Source: Myxococcales bacterium | GTDB taxonomy: Bacteria; Myxococcota_A; Polyangia; Polyangiales; Polyangiaceae | Length of the DNA: 64,000 nt | Assembly: GCA_025359105.1 (NCBI GenBank) | Contig: JANYHK010000067.1 | Span: forward strand, 27,263-91,262 | Reading direction: 5' to 3' | Shown: positions 38,458 to 47,636 of the stretch, piece after piece | Numbering within the stretch: the first letter of the stretch is position 1 | Layout of the letters: every line of letters begins with the position of its first letter | Made by a program: the position numbers and the translations under genes | Notes under the pieces: generated by a model | The model's database searches: none | What the model was told of the DNA's origin: nothing | Seen by the model: only the letters and a program-made list of their open reading frames with translations

Positions 38458-41400
38458 CTAACCCGCCGGAGGCGGCGGAGGCGGAGGCGGCGGACCTTGC
38501 GGCATCGGCGGCGCCCCCTCGCCCGGCGGCGCGCCGTAGCCTTGCGGAACCGGCGCCGGCACGCGCGGCGGCTTCTTCGGCAGCGCCTTCCACGCGCCGT
38601 CGGTCGTGAACGCCGTCCAGCCCCAGCGGAGCCAGCGCAGGACCGCGAGCGCGACCCACAGCGCCCACACGAGCATGACCGCGCGGTAGACGAGGATCGG
38701 CACGGAGACGAGCCACGCGCCCTGCGGGATGTTCCCCGCCCGATCCTGGTACCAGGCCAGATGGCTCGCGGAGCAGCCGTTCCCCTGGATCTGCATCTCT
38801 GGCGCGCCGAGGAGCCCCTGGTGCACCGAGACGACGAGGACGACGAGCGCCACGAGCGTCCAGAGGACCAGCGCGACCTGCCGCAAGTTGAAGAGCGCCG
38901 CGCCGCCCGGGATGGCCGGTGTCCTCTGACGCCATCCGACCACGAGGAGCCATCCGACGACGATCGCCCCCGCGGCGACCGGGACCTGCGACAGGCCGAT
39001 CGCCAGGAGCATCCAGTGCCAGGTCCGCACCGGCGTCCACGTCACGCGCCCGAGCGCGGCCGCGACGACGAGTAGCACGACGAACAGGCTCCAGAAGAGG
39101 ACGGCGGGCCCCATGCGGGGACCACCGAGGAAGAGGACCCAGCGGCCCGCCTGGGCGATCGTGGTCTCCACGTTCACGCTCGGGGCGCCGAGATCGATCT
39201 CCGGCGTGCGGAAGACGAAGGCGATGCCGTCGGGCTGGCGCCACGCGACGCGGATCGTCTGCGTGCCGGGGACGATGGGCACCGTGACCTTCCTCCCCTC
39301 CTGGCGGATCGGCTGAACGGCGCCGTTGATCGCCAGCGACTCGAGCTGCGCGCCGTCGGGCAACGTCATCGTGTGTGGCAGGCCACGGCTGGCGCGGATC
39401 GTGAGCGTCGCGCTCGCATCCGTCGAGCGGAGCCCCGGGCTCACCTCGTAAGCGACGTGATCGATCGTGAGCGACTGGCCAGCGACGCCTTCGGGACGGG
39501 AGATCTCGACGGACGCCTGCTCACCCGGCCACGGCCTCCACTCGGGGAGCGCGTGCGCGGCGGTGTGAACGAAGGGAATGCCCTTCGGCGTCGCATGCCA
39601 GATGGGGCCGACGTCGAGCCGCCACACCTCCGTCGCGGCCAGCTGCTTGGGCGCGACGAGCTTGATCGGCGATTTTTGCTCGAGCACCGAGCGCCACGAG
39701 ATCTCCGAGGCGTCGGGCGCCATGTTCACGAGCGCCTTGCCGGCGACGACGCGCACGTCCGCGGTGGTGACCGACTCGCCGGGCAGGAGCGGCACCTCGA
39801 GCACGATGGCGACCCCTTGCGGCGTCGCGCGCGCAACGCGGGTCTCGATCTGCCAGTTGAGCCCCAGGCGAAGCGTGCGCTCGATGCGGACGAACGGCGG
39901 GAGCACGCCTGGCTGCAGCGCCGCGCCGTCCCCGCTGCCGGCGGTCCCGCGGACACGTGTGAACTGCAAATTGTCGTCGGACAGCCCGTCCTCGTGCACG
40001 CCCGCGACCGTCCAGCCTTCGGCCGTCGCCTCGACGCGATGTGGCTTGGTCGGCAGGGCGAGCTGGACGATCTCGCGATCGGGCATCGGTCCCTCGACGA
40101 GGACCTGGTGGCTGCCGGGCTCGAGCGCGAGCCAAAGCTTGCCGTCCGTGGTGCGAAGGAGCGCCTTCGCCGGTAGGCCGTCGAGCGTGACGCTCTCGGG
40201 CGTCCACTGCTCGGGGCTGCCGGGGAGCACGATCGCGGTGCGCGCGAGCGCGTCGACGTCCATCCTGGCCCGCAGCGTCTTGCCGCGCACGTCGATGGAC
40301 ATCCGTCCGCTCGATGCGCAGCTCGGCTGACACGGCGCGGGGGCGAGCACGCGCTCGCGCAGCTCGTCGAGCAGCTCCTTCGACGGAAAGGTCTGCGCGA
40401 AGGCCGGGATCGGAGCGAGGAGGACGAAGACGGCCGCCACCGCCGCCGCCGCCGCCCCTGCCTTGCGGCGAAGCGCGGGGGGAAGGAAGCGATCGATGAA
40501 CGGGAGCATCCGCAGGACGAGGAGCACGACGAGCGCCGCGCGCAGGAACGCGAGGAAGAAGTTCACGGTCGGCGACAGCAGCATCAGCTTGATGCGCTGC
40601 GAGCTCTCCACGGGTCCGCTCCACTTGAGCGAGATCGTCGTCCAGTGCCACTTCGGCAGGCCCGGGCCGGTCTGCACGATCGCGTTCGGATCGTAGGTCT
40701 CGGCGTTCAGCATGGAGCCGTACGCGTCGCCGCGCTTTCCCGCGCTCCACTTGCCCTGCGCCTGCGCTTGCTGCGCCGGGAGGGTCGTCACCGCGCTTGG
40801 CTCCGCCGGCGTGTCGACGGCTTTGGCGCCCCCCTTGTCGGCCTTCTCGTTCTTCTGCTCGTCGACCGCGCGGAAATCGTCGACCTCGGTCTGCTCCAGC
40901 CTCTCGCCGTCCTGGTCTTTCCCTTCGCCGCTCCGCGACAACGACGCGGTGACGTCGTCCACCCCGTTCATCGTCGCGGTCGGGTTCGCGAGCGCCGGGT
41001 ACATCCCTTCGCGGACGTGGTGAACGAGGAACGGAATCGTCACCAGCACGAGCGCCGTCACCGCGGCGATCCTGCCGCACCGCAGCACCTTCGAGACCAC
41101 GCCGGTCGGGAGGACACGAACCAGCGCCTCGAGCGCGAGGACCGCAACCCACGTCCACTTCGGCGCGTTCTCCTCGGGGAACGTCAGCGCCAGCATGACG
41201 AGCGCGAGGCCGCCCCACGGGACGCCGTAGAGCCTCGCTATCGCCAGCGCGAGCACGAGCGCCATGAAGAGCTCGAAGAGCGACCAGTGCCTCACCCACG
41301 TGCCCGGCACCTCGTCGACGCCGGACGCGTGCAACAGACGCCAGCCGGGCGGCAGGTGCAGCTGCCCCGTCACCTGGTGAAAGTCGTGCTTCCACCCGAC

Positions 41401-42720
41401 CGCGGGGACGTCGCCCGGATCGCCGGTGAGCCGGCTGTCGGCGCCCACGTCGAGCTCGCCCTGCCGGATTTCCACGCCGCGGAAGCTCGCGTCGCCCAGG
41501 TGCGTGATGAACTGGTTGGCGTTCTTCGTCGAGACGCGGCCAAGCACGGTCGGCGGCGCCATCTCGAGGCGCGAGTCGCGCGTGAGCGAGCCGCGCACCG
41601 TGTCCGAGATCGTGTAGCCGGAGCCGTCGAAATCGAGCCACATGTTGCGCGTGAGGCGCAGCTGGTTGGGCGGCGGATCGGCGTCGCCGCGGCGCTTCTC
41701 GACGAAGCGCATGACGTCGCCGACCTTGATCGGGTACGCGGGCAGACGCTTCCAGTCGGCGGGCAACGTCGTCTGCTGGGGATCGATCGCGGAGGCGCCC
41801 TCCACCTCGACGACGCGCAGATCGTTCTTCGCCTCGAACACCCACACCTCGTCGCCCTCGCGCCAAGGGCCGTCGGGGGCAGGACGCGCGAGCTCCTTTT
41901 TCGGCCCCTCGCCGCGGGCGGTCAGCACGATCTCCCACGTCCCTGGGCGCACCTGGACACGTAGATGACCGTCGGCCTCGACGCGCGCGGGGAGCGGCGC
42001 GTCCAGCGCCATGGGGACGAAGCCGGCGGGGAGCACCTTGCCGAGGAGAACCTCACGGCTCTTGCCCGAGACGTTGAGCTCGATGCGCGTGGCGAGGACG
42101 AGGGGGATCTCGTCCACCACCTTCCGGTGCACGGTGATCTCGAGCTTCTCGCCTTCCTCCTTTTCGGCGCTCTTGTGCAGCCAGACGACGCCGCTGGCGT
42201 CACGGGTCGGCGCGTCGACGCGCACGCTGCGCACCGAGAGAGAGAGGAGGCCGGTCGTCGGTGGGATTTGCAGCGACTCGGGCGGCGAGTCCCAGAGGAA
42301 CGAGCCGGTGACGGTCGGATCGCCCTTGTCGAGCTCGACCTGCGGGACGCCGTCGCGTGCCACGACGATCGCGCGCGCCGCGCCGATCTTCACGTCGAGC
42401 GGCCAGCGCTTCTCGTCGCCGGGGAGACGGACGAGCTGCTTGGCCTCGAGGTGCCAGGTCTGCGAGAAGCGTCCCCCCTTCGCGTCCACAGTGAGCGTCA
42501 GCTTGCCGGGCCAGGCGCATTCGCGGGCATTCGCGTCGCCCGCGCGGAAGGAGGTGCACGTCTCCGTCTCGTGGCCACGGAGCGCCCAGCTCGTCCATGG
42601 CTTCAGGCCGTCGGGGACGTCCTTCGGCTCGAGCGGAGCGGCGGCGACCGGGCGCGCGAGGCCGAGCGAGACGACCAGGAGCGCGACGAGCGCGCACCAC
42701 CTCCGAAACGGGATCCGCAT
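38458..42720 (-). CDS. Giant multi-pass envelope protein of unknown function
   Basis: 1420 residues with a signal peptide ending VAAAPLE. About 450 residues of beta-rich extracytoplasmic sequence are followed by three membrane helices (about 483-570), a polar loop, another helix (about 720-740) and a signal-like segment ending APIPAFAQ near 775. A second beta-rich region with CQPSC follows, then four or five helices (about 1200-1375) and a proline-rich tail ([12 protein letters not shown]). The internal signal-like segment suggests a fusion of two envelope proteins. I recognise no domain. The gene has GGGGAG upstream and a TAGGCT element about 30 bases before the start. Confidence 0.8.
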   Translation of the reverse strand: MRIPFRRWCALVALLVVSLGLARPVAAAPLEPKDVPDGLKPWTSWALRGHETETCTSFRAGDANARECAWPGKLTLTVDAKGGRFSQTWHLEAKQLVRLPGDEKRWPLDVKIGAARAIVVARDGVPQVELDKGDPTVTGSFLWDSPPESLQIPPTTGLLSLSVRSVRVDAPTRDASGVVWLHKSAEKEEGEKLEITVHRKVVDEIPLVLATRIELNVSGKSREVLLGKVLPAGFVPMALDAPLPARVEADGHLRVQVRPGTWEIVLTARGEGPKKELARPAPDGPWREGDEVWVFEAKNDLRVVEVEGASAIDPQQTTLPADWKRLPAYPIKVGDVMRFVEKRRGDADPPPNQLRLTRNMWLDFDGSGYTISDTVRGSLTRDSRLEMAPPTVLGRVSTKNANQFITHLGDASFRGVEIRQGELDVGADSRLTGDPGDVPAVGWKHDFHQVTGQLHLPPGWRLLHASGVDEVPGTWVRHWSLFELFMALVLALAIARLYGVPWGGLALVMLALTFPEENAPKWTWVAVLALEALVRVLPTGVVSKVLRCGRIAAVTALVLVTIPFLVHHVREGMYPALANPTATMNGVDDVTASLSRSGEGKDQDGERLEQTEVDDFRAVDEQKNEKADKGGAKAVDTPAEPSAVTTLPAQQAQAQGKWSAGKRGDAYGSMLNAETYDPNAIVQTGPGLPKWHWTTISLKWSGPVESSQRIKLMLLSPTVNFFLAFLRAALVVLLVLRMLPFIDRFLPPALRRKAGAAAAAVAAVFVLLAPIPAFAQTFPSKELLDELRERVLAPAPCQPSCASSGRMSIDVRGKTLRARMDVDALARTAIVLPGSPEQWTPESVTLDGLPAKALLRTTDGKLWLALEPGSHQVLVEGPMPDREIVQLALPTKPHRVEATAEGWTVAGVHEDGLSDDNLQFTRVRGTAGSGDGAALQPGVLPPFVRIERTLRLGLNWQIETRVARATPQGVAIVLEVPLLPGESVTTADVRVVAGKALVNMAPDASEISWRSVLEQKSPIKLVAPKQLAATEVWRLDVGPIWHATPKGIPFVHTAAHALPEWRPWPGEQASVEISRPEGVAGQSLTIDHVAYEVSPGLRSTDASATLTIRASRGLPHTMTLPDGAQLESLAINGAVQPIRQEGRKVTVPIVPGTQTIRVAWRQPDGIAFVFRTPEIDLGAPSVNVETTIAQAGRWVLFLGGPRMGPAVLFWSLFVVLLVVAAALGRVTWTPVRTWHWMLLAIGLSQVPVAAGAIVVGWLLVVGWRQRTPAIPGGAALFNLRQVALVLWTLVALVVLVVSVHQGLLGAPEMQIQGNGCSASHLAWYQDRAGNIPQGAWLVSVPILVYRAVMLVWALWVALAVLRWLRWGWTAFTTDGAWKALPKKPPRVPAPVPQGYGAPPGEGAPPMPQGPPPPPPPPPAG

Positions 42721-42819
42721 GGTTCAACTCCCCGCGTTGTGACGCGCGAAGCCTAACTTGGATCTAGCGACGGCGACGGGGTGAAAGAAGCGGCGCCCGC
42801 GCGGGCGATCCATCTCGTC

Positions 42820-43401
42820 TCAGTAGTTGTACTGGTCGCGGTTGCGCTCGCTGTCCCAGCAGAGATCCGTCCCGAGGCGCGCGATCGGCGCGAACCCCGG
42901 AGGGCAGATGAGCGCGTTGCCCGAGCATGTGTCGACGAAGCCGTGCTGGTCGACGTTCTGCGGGACCTCTACGCGCGTCGAACCGCCGTTGACGCCGGGG
43001 ATGGTCCCGAAGCAGGTCGCGGGGCGGGCATGCCCTTCGGCGCAGACGACCGGCGCGAGGAGGCCGCCGGTGCACGTGAGCAGCTTGCCGAACGTGGTCC
43101 CACCACGCGTGGGCGGAAAGAGCGCCGGGTCGATGGCCGCATCCGAGTGGCCGACCGTGCCCTGCGCCTCGCGACACGTGAGGTCGTTCGCATCCGCCGC
43201 GACGTAGCAAGCCGCCGCGTCTGTGAGCTGCTCGCAATGGGCGAGCGCGCTGGTGTAGTCGGCCGTGCAGATAGCCAGCGCCTTCGCCCGTGCGAGCGCG
43301 GCCTTCTTCGCGTCGTCCGCCTGCGCGTCCGGCGATACGACCGAGACGAGCAGGCCGAAGATCGAGGCAACGGCGGCGGCGGAGTAGAGCTTGTTCTTCA
43401 T
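42820..43401 (-). CDS. Small secreted protein, Cys-containing, unknown
   Basis: 193 residues from ATG 43401 with AGGAG nine bases upstream; the frame upstream is not supported. The signal peptide ends AQADD. The mature part has paired Cys (CTADY, CEQL, CYVA, CREA, then CTGG, CAEG, CFGT, CSGN, CPPG, CWDS) that could form several disulphides. No family recognised. The downstream neighbour is the giant envelope protein on the same strand. Confidence 0.68.
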   Translation of the reverse strand: MKNKLYSAAAVASIFGLLVSVVSPDAQADDAKKAALARAKALAICTADYTSALAHCEQLTDAAACYVAADANDLTCREAQGTVGHSDAAIDPALFPPTRGGTTFGKLLTCTGGLLAPVVCAEGHARPATCFGTIPGVNGGSTRVEVPQNVDQHGFVDTCSGNALICPPGFAPIARLGTDLCWDSERNRDQYNY

Positions 43402-43681
43402 CGTGGCGGTCTCCTGAGGGATGTGGGTGGATGGACGACGGCGGCCAGACCTCGGCCTCCACACGCGCGTTTCCACGCGCCGTGGCGTCTCTCGGTCATC
43501 CCTCGCGGGTGCCGCCGTCGACGTCCACCAACATGGATCCGCGGCGAGCGCGCACCAGTGCATGAGCGCGCATCGCCGCGATAGGCCCAGCCTATACCCG
43601 CAGGCAATCGTCTTCTGTTGACCGGGAAGATTCCGCGAAACGTCCCATCCGGGCCATTGCAAACGAGATCGCGCGAGGCGC

Positions 43682-45091
43682 CTACGGGCAACTTCCCCCC
43701 TGGACCCCCGAGCCCCAGTTCGCTACGGCGCAGGTCTGCGCGTCGTTGTCGTTCGTCGCGCCGAGCGAGTGGTTCGTGCAGGAGCCCTGATCATTGTACG
43801 AGTAGTATTGGTAAAAATTGACGAGGTCGTTCACGACAGCGGTACCGGGGTTCTGGGCGAGCCCGCACTCCTGGGCGGCGGCGAGGCTGTTCGCCGCGTA
43901 ATAGCCGTCCGCTAGGCAGCGGCTCGGAAACACCTGAAGGAAGATGTGGAAGGTCAGGTGGGTCGTCCACGGCGTCCCGTCGCACGAGGGGAGAGTTCCG
44001 GGAGGAGGCGGCGGAGGCGGAGGCGGAGGCGGGGGCGCGGAGGGCCGGCAGCGACCATTGGCCACCGGATCCCACTGTTGCTGGTCGCAGGCGAAGCCGG
44101 GGTAGCAGCCGGCGCCGGCGCAGCATACCTCCCCGTTTCCTCCGCACGCCTCGCACTTGCCCGAGCGGCAGTCCCCTCCCTCATCGCATGGGAAGGGCCC
44201 GACGTCTGCTCCGCAACACGCGCTGCCGACGGAACCGCAGTAGCTCTTGCACACGCCGCCTTGGCACGAGAGTCCCTTGTAGCCGCAAGTGCCGTCCTTT
44301 TCGCAGGGCTGGTTGAGGCCGCCGGCTTGGACGCATCTGTCACCCACGGCCACCAATTGGTTCGTGCGGCAGGGCTCCCCGCCATCGCAGGTCACCATGC
44401 CGACATCGCCGCACGGCTCGCACTGGCCGCCTCCTCGTGCGGCGAATCCTTCGACGCACGGCAGGCCGCCCGGGCACCTGGGCGCCCCGGGGACGCCACA
44501 CGGAATGCACGTCGCGTTCGCCGCCGAGAACACATCCGAACAGGTGAGCCGCGCGCCTATGAACTCCGGATCCGCGTCCGCGCAACGCGTGACGGCGAAC
44601 TGCGCGTCGGGCGCGCAACAGGCGGCTCCGCGCTTTGCGCCGCAGGCCTTGCAGGTCCGTGATCCTTCCCAGTGTCCGTTCACGTGTCGCGCATCGCACG
44701 ACGCCGGCTGCCTGCACATGTCGGGGGAAAGCTCCGGATGGAAGGGGTCCGGCATGTAGCTCAGGTTCTTCCCGTTGAACCGTGTGTGTGGACCGTCGCA
44801 GCAGACCTGGCCGGGGCCGCCACACGGCTCGCACTTGTTCGTCGCGATGTTGCAGCCGACGGCTCCGCCGGTGCAGTGCACCGTCGGCACGGAGCTGTCC
44901 GGGATACAGCACGAGACCCCGGCCTTGTCACACTGGAAGACGGTCGGCGGGAGGTGCCCTGGATCCACGCCGATGCTCCCGATCTCTTGCTGTGAGCTGT
45001 CCGCCCCTTCTGTTGCGCCGGGGCTACATGCAAATACGAGCGCGCACGATGCAACGAGCGCCGGCACCGAAGCGAGAAAACGACGAGCCAT
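43682..45091 (-). CDS. Cys-rich lipoprotein with many CxxC-type modules
   Basis: 469 residues from ATG 45091 with AGGAGG four bases upstream (a GTG seven codons earlier lies before the ribosome site). Lipobox VFAC. Residues about 45-345 carry repeated units of the form CEPCGGPGQVCC / CEPCGDVGMVTC / CEACGGNGEVCC, each ending in a Cys pair. A stretch of 12 or more prolines precedes a C-terminal region with three further Cys. Such modules occur in myxobacterial surface proteins without known function. It probably forms a disulphide-rigidified surface stalk. Confidence 0.75.
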   Translation of the reverse strand: MARRFLASVPALVASCALVFACSPGATEGADSSQQEIGSIGVDPGHLPPTVFQCDKAGVSCCIPDSSVPTVHCTGGAVGCNIATNKCEPCGGPGQVCCDGPHTRFNGKNLSYMPDPFHPELSPDMCRQPASCDARHVNGHWEGSRTCKACGAKRGAACCAPDAQFAVTRCADADPEFIGARLTCSDVFSAANATCIPCGVPGAPRCPGGLPCVEGFAARGGGQCEPCGDVGMVTCDGGEPCRTNQLVAVGDRCVQAGGLNQPCEKDGTCGYKGLSCQGGVCKSYCGSVGSACCGADVGPFPCDEGGDCRSGKCEACGGNGEVCCAGAGCYPGFACDQQQWDPVANGRCRPSAPPPPPPPPPPPPGTLPSCDGTPWTTHLTFHIFLQVFPSRCLADGYYAANSLAAAQECGLAQNPGTAVVNDLVNFYQYYSYNDQGSCTNHSLGATNDNDAQTCAVANWGSGVQGGSCP

Positions 45092-45184
45092 GGGACCTCC
45101 TAGGTGTTTCACCGTGGAGATGCCGGTCGGCGAGGCAGGTCTCGTCGAAAAGAGCGCTGCCGACCCTTGGCGCTACGTGGACTC

Positions 45185-45841
45185 TCACACGTCCTCTTCG
45201 TCCTGATCCTCGTCCTTCGGCGCGGGCGGGGGAGGAGGGGGCGCGGGCGGGTGACCGCCGCCGCAGCTCTCCTGGAAGTTCGCGTACGCGCCCAGCGCGA
45301 CGACCGCAGCCGCGGCGCACACCGGCAGGTCGACGGGGGCCGCGGCGCAGGCGAATGCCGCCGCCAGAACGCTTCCGACCAGGATGATGGTGTCGCCCGC
45401 GCACGAGTACGGGACCTCGCCCGTCGCCTTGTAGTGCTCCACGTCCTCTTTCAAGTTGCGGAGCGCGCCGACGCTCGCGACGCCGAGCGTGTTCGTGAGG
45501 ACGTCACCCTTCTCGGTCAGGGTGAGCTTGCCCTCGTGCGTCTTCAGCGTGAAGCGACGAAGACCGGTGCTCGGGTCGAGGGTGGAGCTCAGACGGATCT
45601 TGATGACGCTGGCCTTCCGCGCATCCATCGCGTTCATGGTCATCGAGCGTGTGCCTTGGGTCAGCGCCCAGTGGTCGATGCCCAGGGAGCGGCTCCCTTT
45701 CCCCGCGGGGACCACAGAGACGAGCCCCTGGTCGACGGACTGCGCAACGACCTCACCCGAATCGGAGGAGCTGCTGCAGCCCATCGTCGCGCCAAACGTC
45801 ACGCACCCGAGAAGCGACACGATCGCGAGCGTCTTGTTCAT
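45185..45841 (-). CDS. Lipoprotein of unknown function
   Basis: 218 residues from ATG 45841, with GGAGGA five bases upstream. Lipobox TMGC followed by SSSS. A hydrophobic stretch near residues 150-195 (ILVGSVLAAAFACAAAPVDLPVCAAAAVVALGAYA) could be membrane-embedded or a bacteriocin-like hairpin. The C-terminus is Pro-rich then acidic (KDEDQDEEDV). The gene is divergent from the trypsin-like protease gene, with a perfect inverted repeat between them. Confidence 0.7.
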   Translation of the reverse strand: MNKTLAIVSLLGCVTFGATMGCSSSSDSGEVVAQSVDQGLVSVVPAGKGSRSLGIDHWALTQGTRSMTMNAMDARKASVIKIRLSSTLDPSTGLRRFTLKTHEGKLTLTEKGDVLTNTLGVASVGALRNLKEDVEHYKATGEVPYSCAGDTIILVGSVLAAAFACAAAPVDLPVCAAAAVVALGAYANFQESCGGGHPPAPPPPPPAPKDEDQDEEDV

Positions 45842-45893
45842 TTCTGTCCTCCAAGTGTTCTTCGAAGAGCGGCGGCCCACCGCCGCGCTGTCG

Positions 45894-45932
45894 AAAGAGT
45901 GAGACTCCGGTCCGACGACAGTCTCACTCTTT
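45894..45932. promoter_or_regulatory. Perfect 13-bp inverted repeat between divergent genes
   Basis: AAAGAGTGAGACT and its exact reverse complement, separated by 13 bases. The right arm ends four bases before the protease ATG at 45937. It could be an operator for both genes or a hairpin hiding the protease start; a terminator role is unlikely because both genes read away from it. Confidence 0.65.
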
Positions 45933-45936
45933 TTGA

Positions 45937-46836
45937 ATGACGAACGATCGCGTCGCCGGTTTTCTCGCCCTCGCGCTGCTGCTGCCGCTGGCGTGCTCCG
46001 CGGCGCCCGGCGACGAGCGCATCGCGAGCACGACGGAGCCTATTGAGCACGGCGACCTGGATGACGGAGACGCTACGACCGTCGCCCTAACCCGCGACGG
46101 CGACGTTTTTTGCAGCGGGACGCTGGTGGGGCCGCGAGCCGTCGTGACGGCGGCGCATTGCGTCGCCTACCGCAGCCCCAACGGCATCCTCTTCGCGCCT
46201 TCGCGCGGCACGCCGGTTGCCGTGACCGCCGGGGTCTCCAGCGTCACCGTGCACCCCTCCTTCGATCCTGCGAGCCTCTCGAACGATCTCGCGATCGTCG
46301 TGCTCGCAGCGAACGCACCCCTCGCGGTTCCGGCGCGGCTCGTCCACGCCGCGCCCGGCTCGGGGTCCACGGTTCGCGTCGTCGGCTTCGGCGCACCGCG
46401 CGGCTCCCATGAGGCGCTGGGGCGCCGCGCCGGCACCGCGCTCGTCGGCGAGGTCGGCGCGACGACGTTCGAGAGCCACCCGGACCCCGGACAGCCGTGC
46501 AGCAACGATTCCGGGGGCTCCGCGTACCAGGACGACGGCCATGGTCCCATCCTCGCCGGCGTCGTCTCCGGCGGCGACGCCGACTGCGCGCGCTTTGCGC
46601 GCTTCACGCGGCTCGATGCGAACCTCGAGTTCCTCGCGCCCTACGTGCAACCGGGGACGGCGGGCGGCGGCGGCGGTTGCGCCATTCGGCCAGCGGGGCG
46701 CGACGGCGAGGCGAGCTCGCTGCTACCGCTGACCATGCTCGTCGCGATCGCGCTCGTTCACGCCAGGTGGCGTCGGAAGCTCAGGGGAACGCGGCTGGCC
46801 GTGAGGTTCATCAAGCTGTCGAGCTCCAGCTCGTGA
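45937..46836 (+). CDS. Trypsin-like serine protease with MYXO-CTERM-like tail
   Basis: 299 residues. The signal has lipobox-like PLAC. Chymotrypsin-fold triad: His in TAAHCV, Asp in SNDLAIVVL, Ser in NDSGGSA (Asn replaces the first Asp-preceding Gly of GDSGG). Two Cys pairs are typical of the fold. The C-terminus GGGGGC, a 15-residue hydrophobic stretch and an Arg/Lys cluster (HARWRRK) fit a myxosortase-type surface-sorting tail, though a further 20 residues follow. The last 79 bases overlap the convergent sigma-like gene. No good ribosome site is visible; the inverted repeat lies just upstream. Confidence 0.85.
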   Translation: MTNDRVAGFLALALLLPLACSAAPGDERIASTTEPIEHGDLDDGDATTVALTRDGDVFCSGTLVGPRAVVTAAHCVAYRSPNGILFAPSRGTPVAVTAGVSSVTVHPSFDPASLSNDLAIVVLAANAPLAVPARLVHAAPGSGSTVRVVGFGAPRGSHEALGRRAGTALVGEVGATTFESHPDPGQPCSNDSGGSAYQDDGHGPILAGVVSGGDADCARFARFTRLDANLEFLAPYVQPGTAGGGGGCAIRPAGRDGEASSLLPLTMLVAIALVHARWRRKLRGTRLAVRFIKLSSSSS

Positions 46837-47636
46837 ACGCCTAGCTGCGCCTTGAGACGACTCCGCGTCTCGGCGAGGATCTTCTCTCGCGCACGCGCCA
46901 GCCAGCGCGCAACGGTGGCGCGGCCGATGCGGTAGGTGGCCGCGACCTCGTCGAGCGTCAGGCCATCGAGGTAGTGCAGGCGCAGCACGTTGCGCTCGTC
47001 GGCCGTCAACGCGGCGAGGGTGCAGACGAGCGCCTCGCGGAGCTGGGGCGCGTAGCGGCGCTTCAGGAGCTCGAGCTCCGGATCGTTGTCCGGAGACCTC
47101 AGACCGATCAGCTCGTCGACGTCGAGCGCGTCGGGCCGCGTTCGCCGAACGAAGCGCAGCGCGGCGCGCACCGCGGTGACGCGCACGAAGGCTCCGAGCG
47201 GACCGCGACCGGTGTACGAAGCGATCGACGGCGGGCGCCCGCCACGACCGACGAGGAGCGCCTCTCGAACCTTCTGGCGAACCTCGTCTCGGGCAAGAGC
47301 CGCTGGCGTCACGCGCGCGATGTACCCGTCGATCTTCGCGGTGAAGGCGCGCTCGAACGTGCGGATGGCGACCGCGGCGCCGGACGCGCAGGCAAAGGCC
47401 AGGTAGAGATCGGCGGCGTGCAGCGCGCGCAATGCGGGCCGCGGGGCCGCCGTCACGCCGGCGGCGAGGTGCCGTGCGAACGCAATCTCGTCGACCACCA
47501 CGTCGGGCCAGGCCGCGCGGCCCTCGTCGACCATCGCGACGAGCGACTCTCCGAGGCGCGGATCGGCCTCCGAGGCGCGCGTAGAAGAAGCTTCCAGAAA
47601 AGCGACGGCAAGGGATTGCGCTGGCGCTTCGCTCAC
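46758..47636 (-). CDS. Sigma-70-like transcription factor coupled to a kinase
   Basis: 292 residues from GTG 47636, which overlaps the kinase stop (GTGA). The C-terminal part is a clear sigma region 4 (LTADERNVLRLHYLDGLTLDEVAATYRIGRATVARWL). The middle (LGAFVRVTAVRAALRFVRR) may represent a weak region 2. This layout resembles the sigma-like factors paired with Ser/Thr kinases in myxobacteria. It probably directs transcription in response to the upstream kinase/zinc-finger protein. No target promoter is known. Confidence 0.82.
   Translation of the reverse strand: MSEAPAQSLAVAFLEASSTRASEADPRLGESLVAMVDEGRAAWPDVVVDEIAFARHLAAGVTAAPRPALRALHAADLYLAFACASGAAVAIRTFERAFTAKIDGYIARVTPAALARDEVRQKVREALLVGRGGRPPSIASYTGRGPLGAFVRVTAVRAALRFVRRTRPDALDVDELIGLRSPDNDPELELLKRRYAPQLREALVCTLAALTADERNVLRLHYLDGLTLDEVAATYRIGRATVARWLARAREKILAETRSRLKAQLGVHELELDSLMNLTASRVPLSFRRHLA

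Noticed and set aside
43581..43595. ATAGGC-CCA-GCCTAT palindrome in the gap between the small secreted and Cys-rich protein genes
   Set aside because: Short and single; no second copy nearby, so I could not support an operator.
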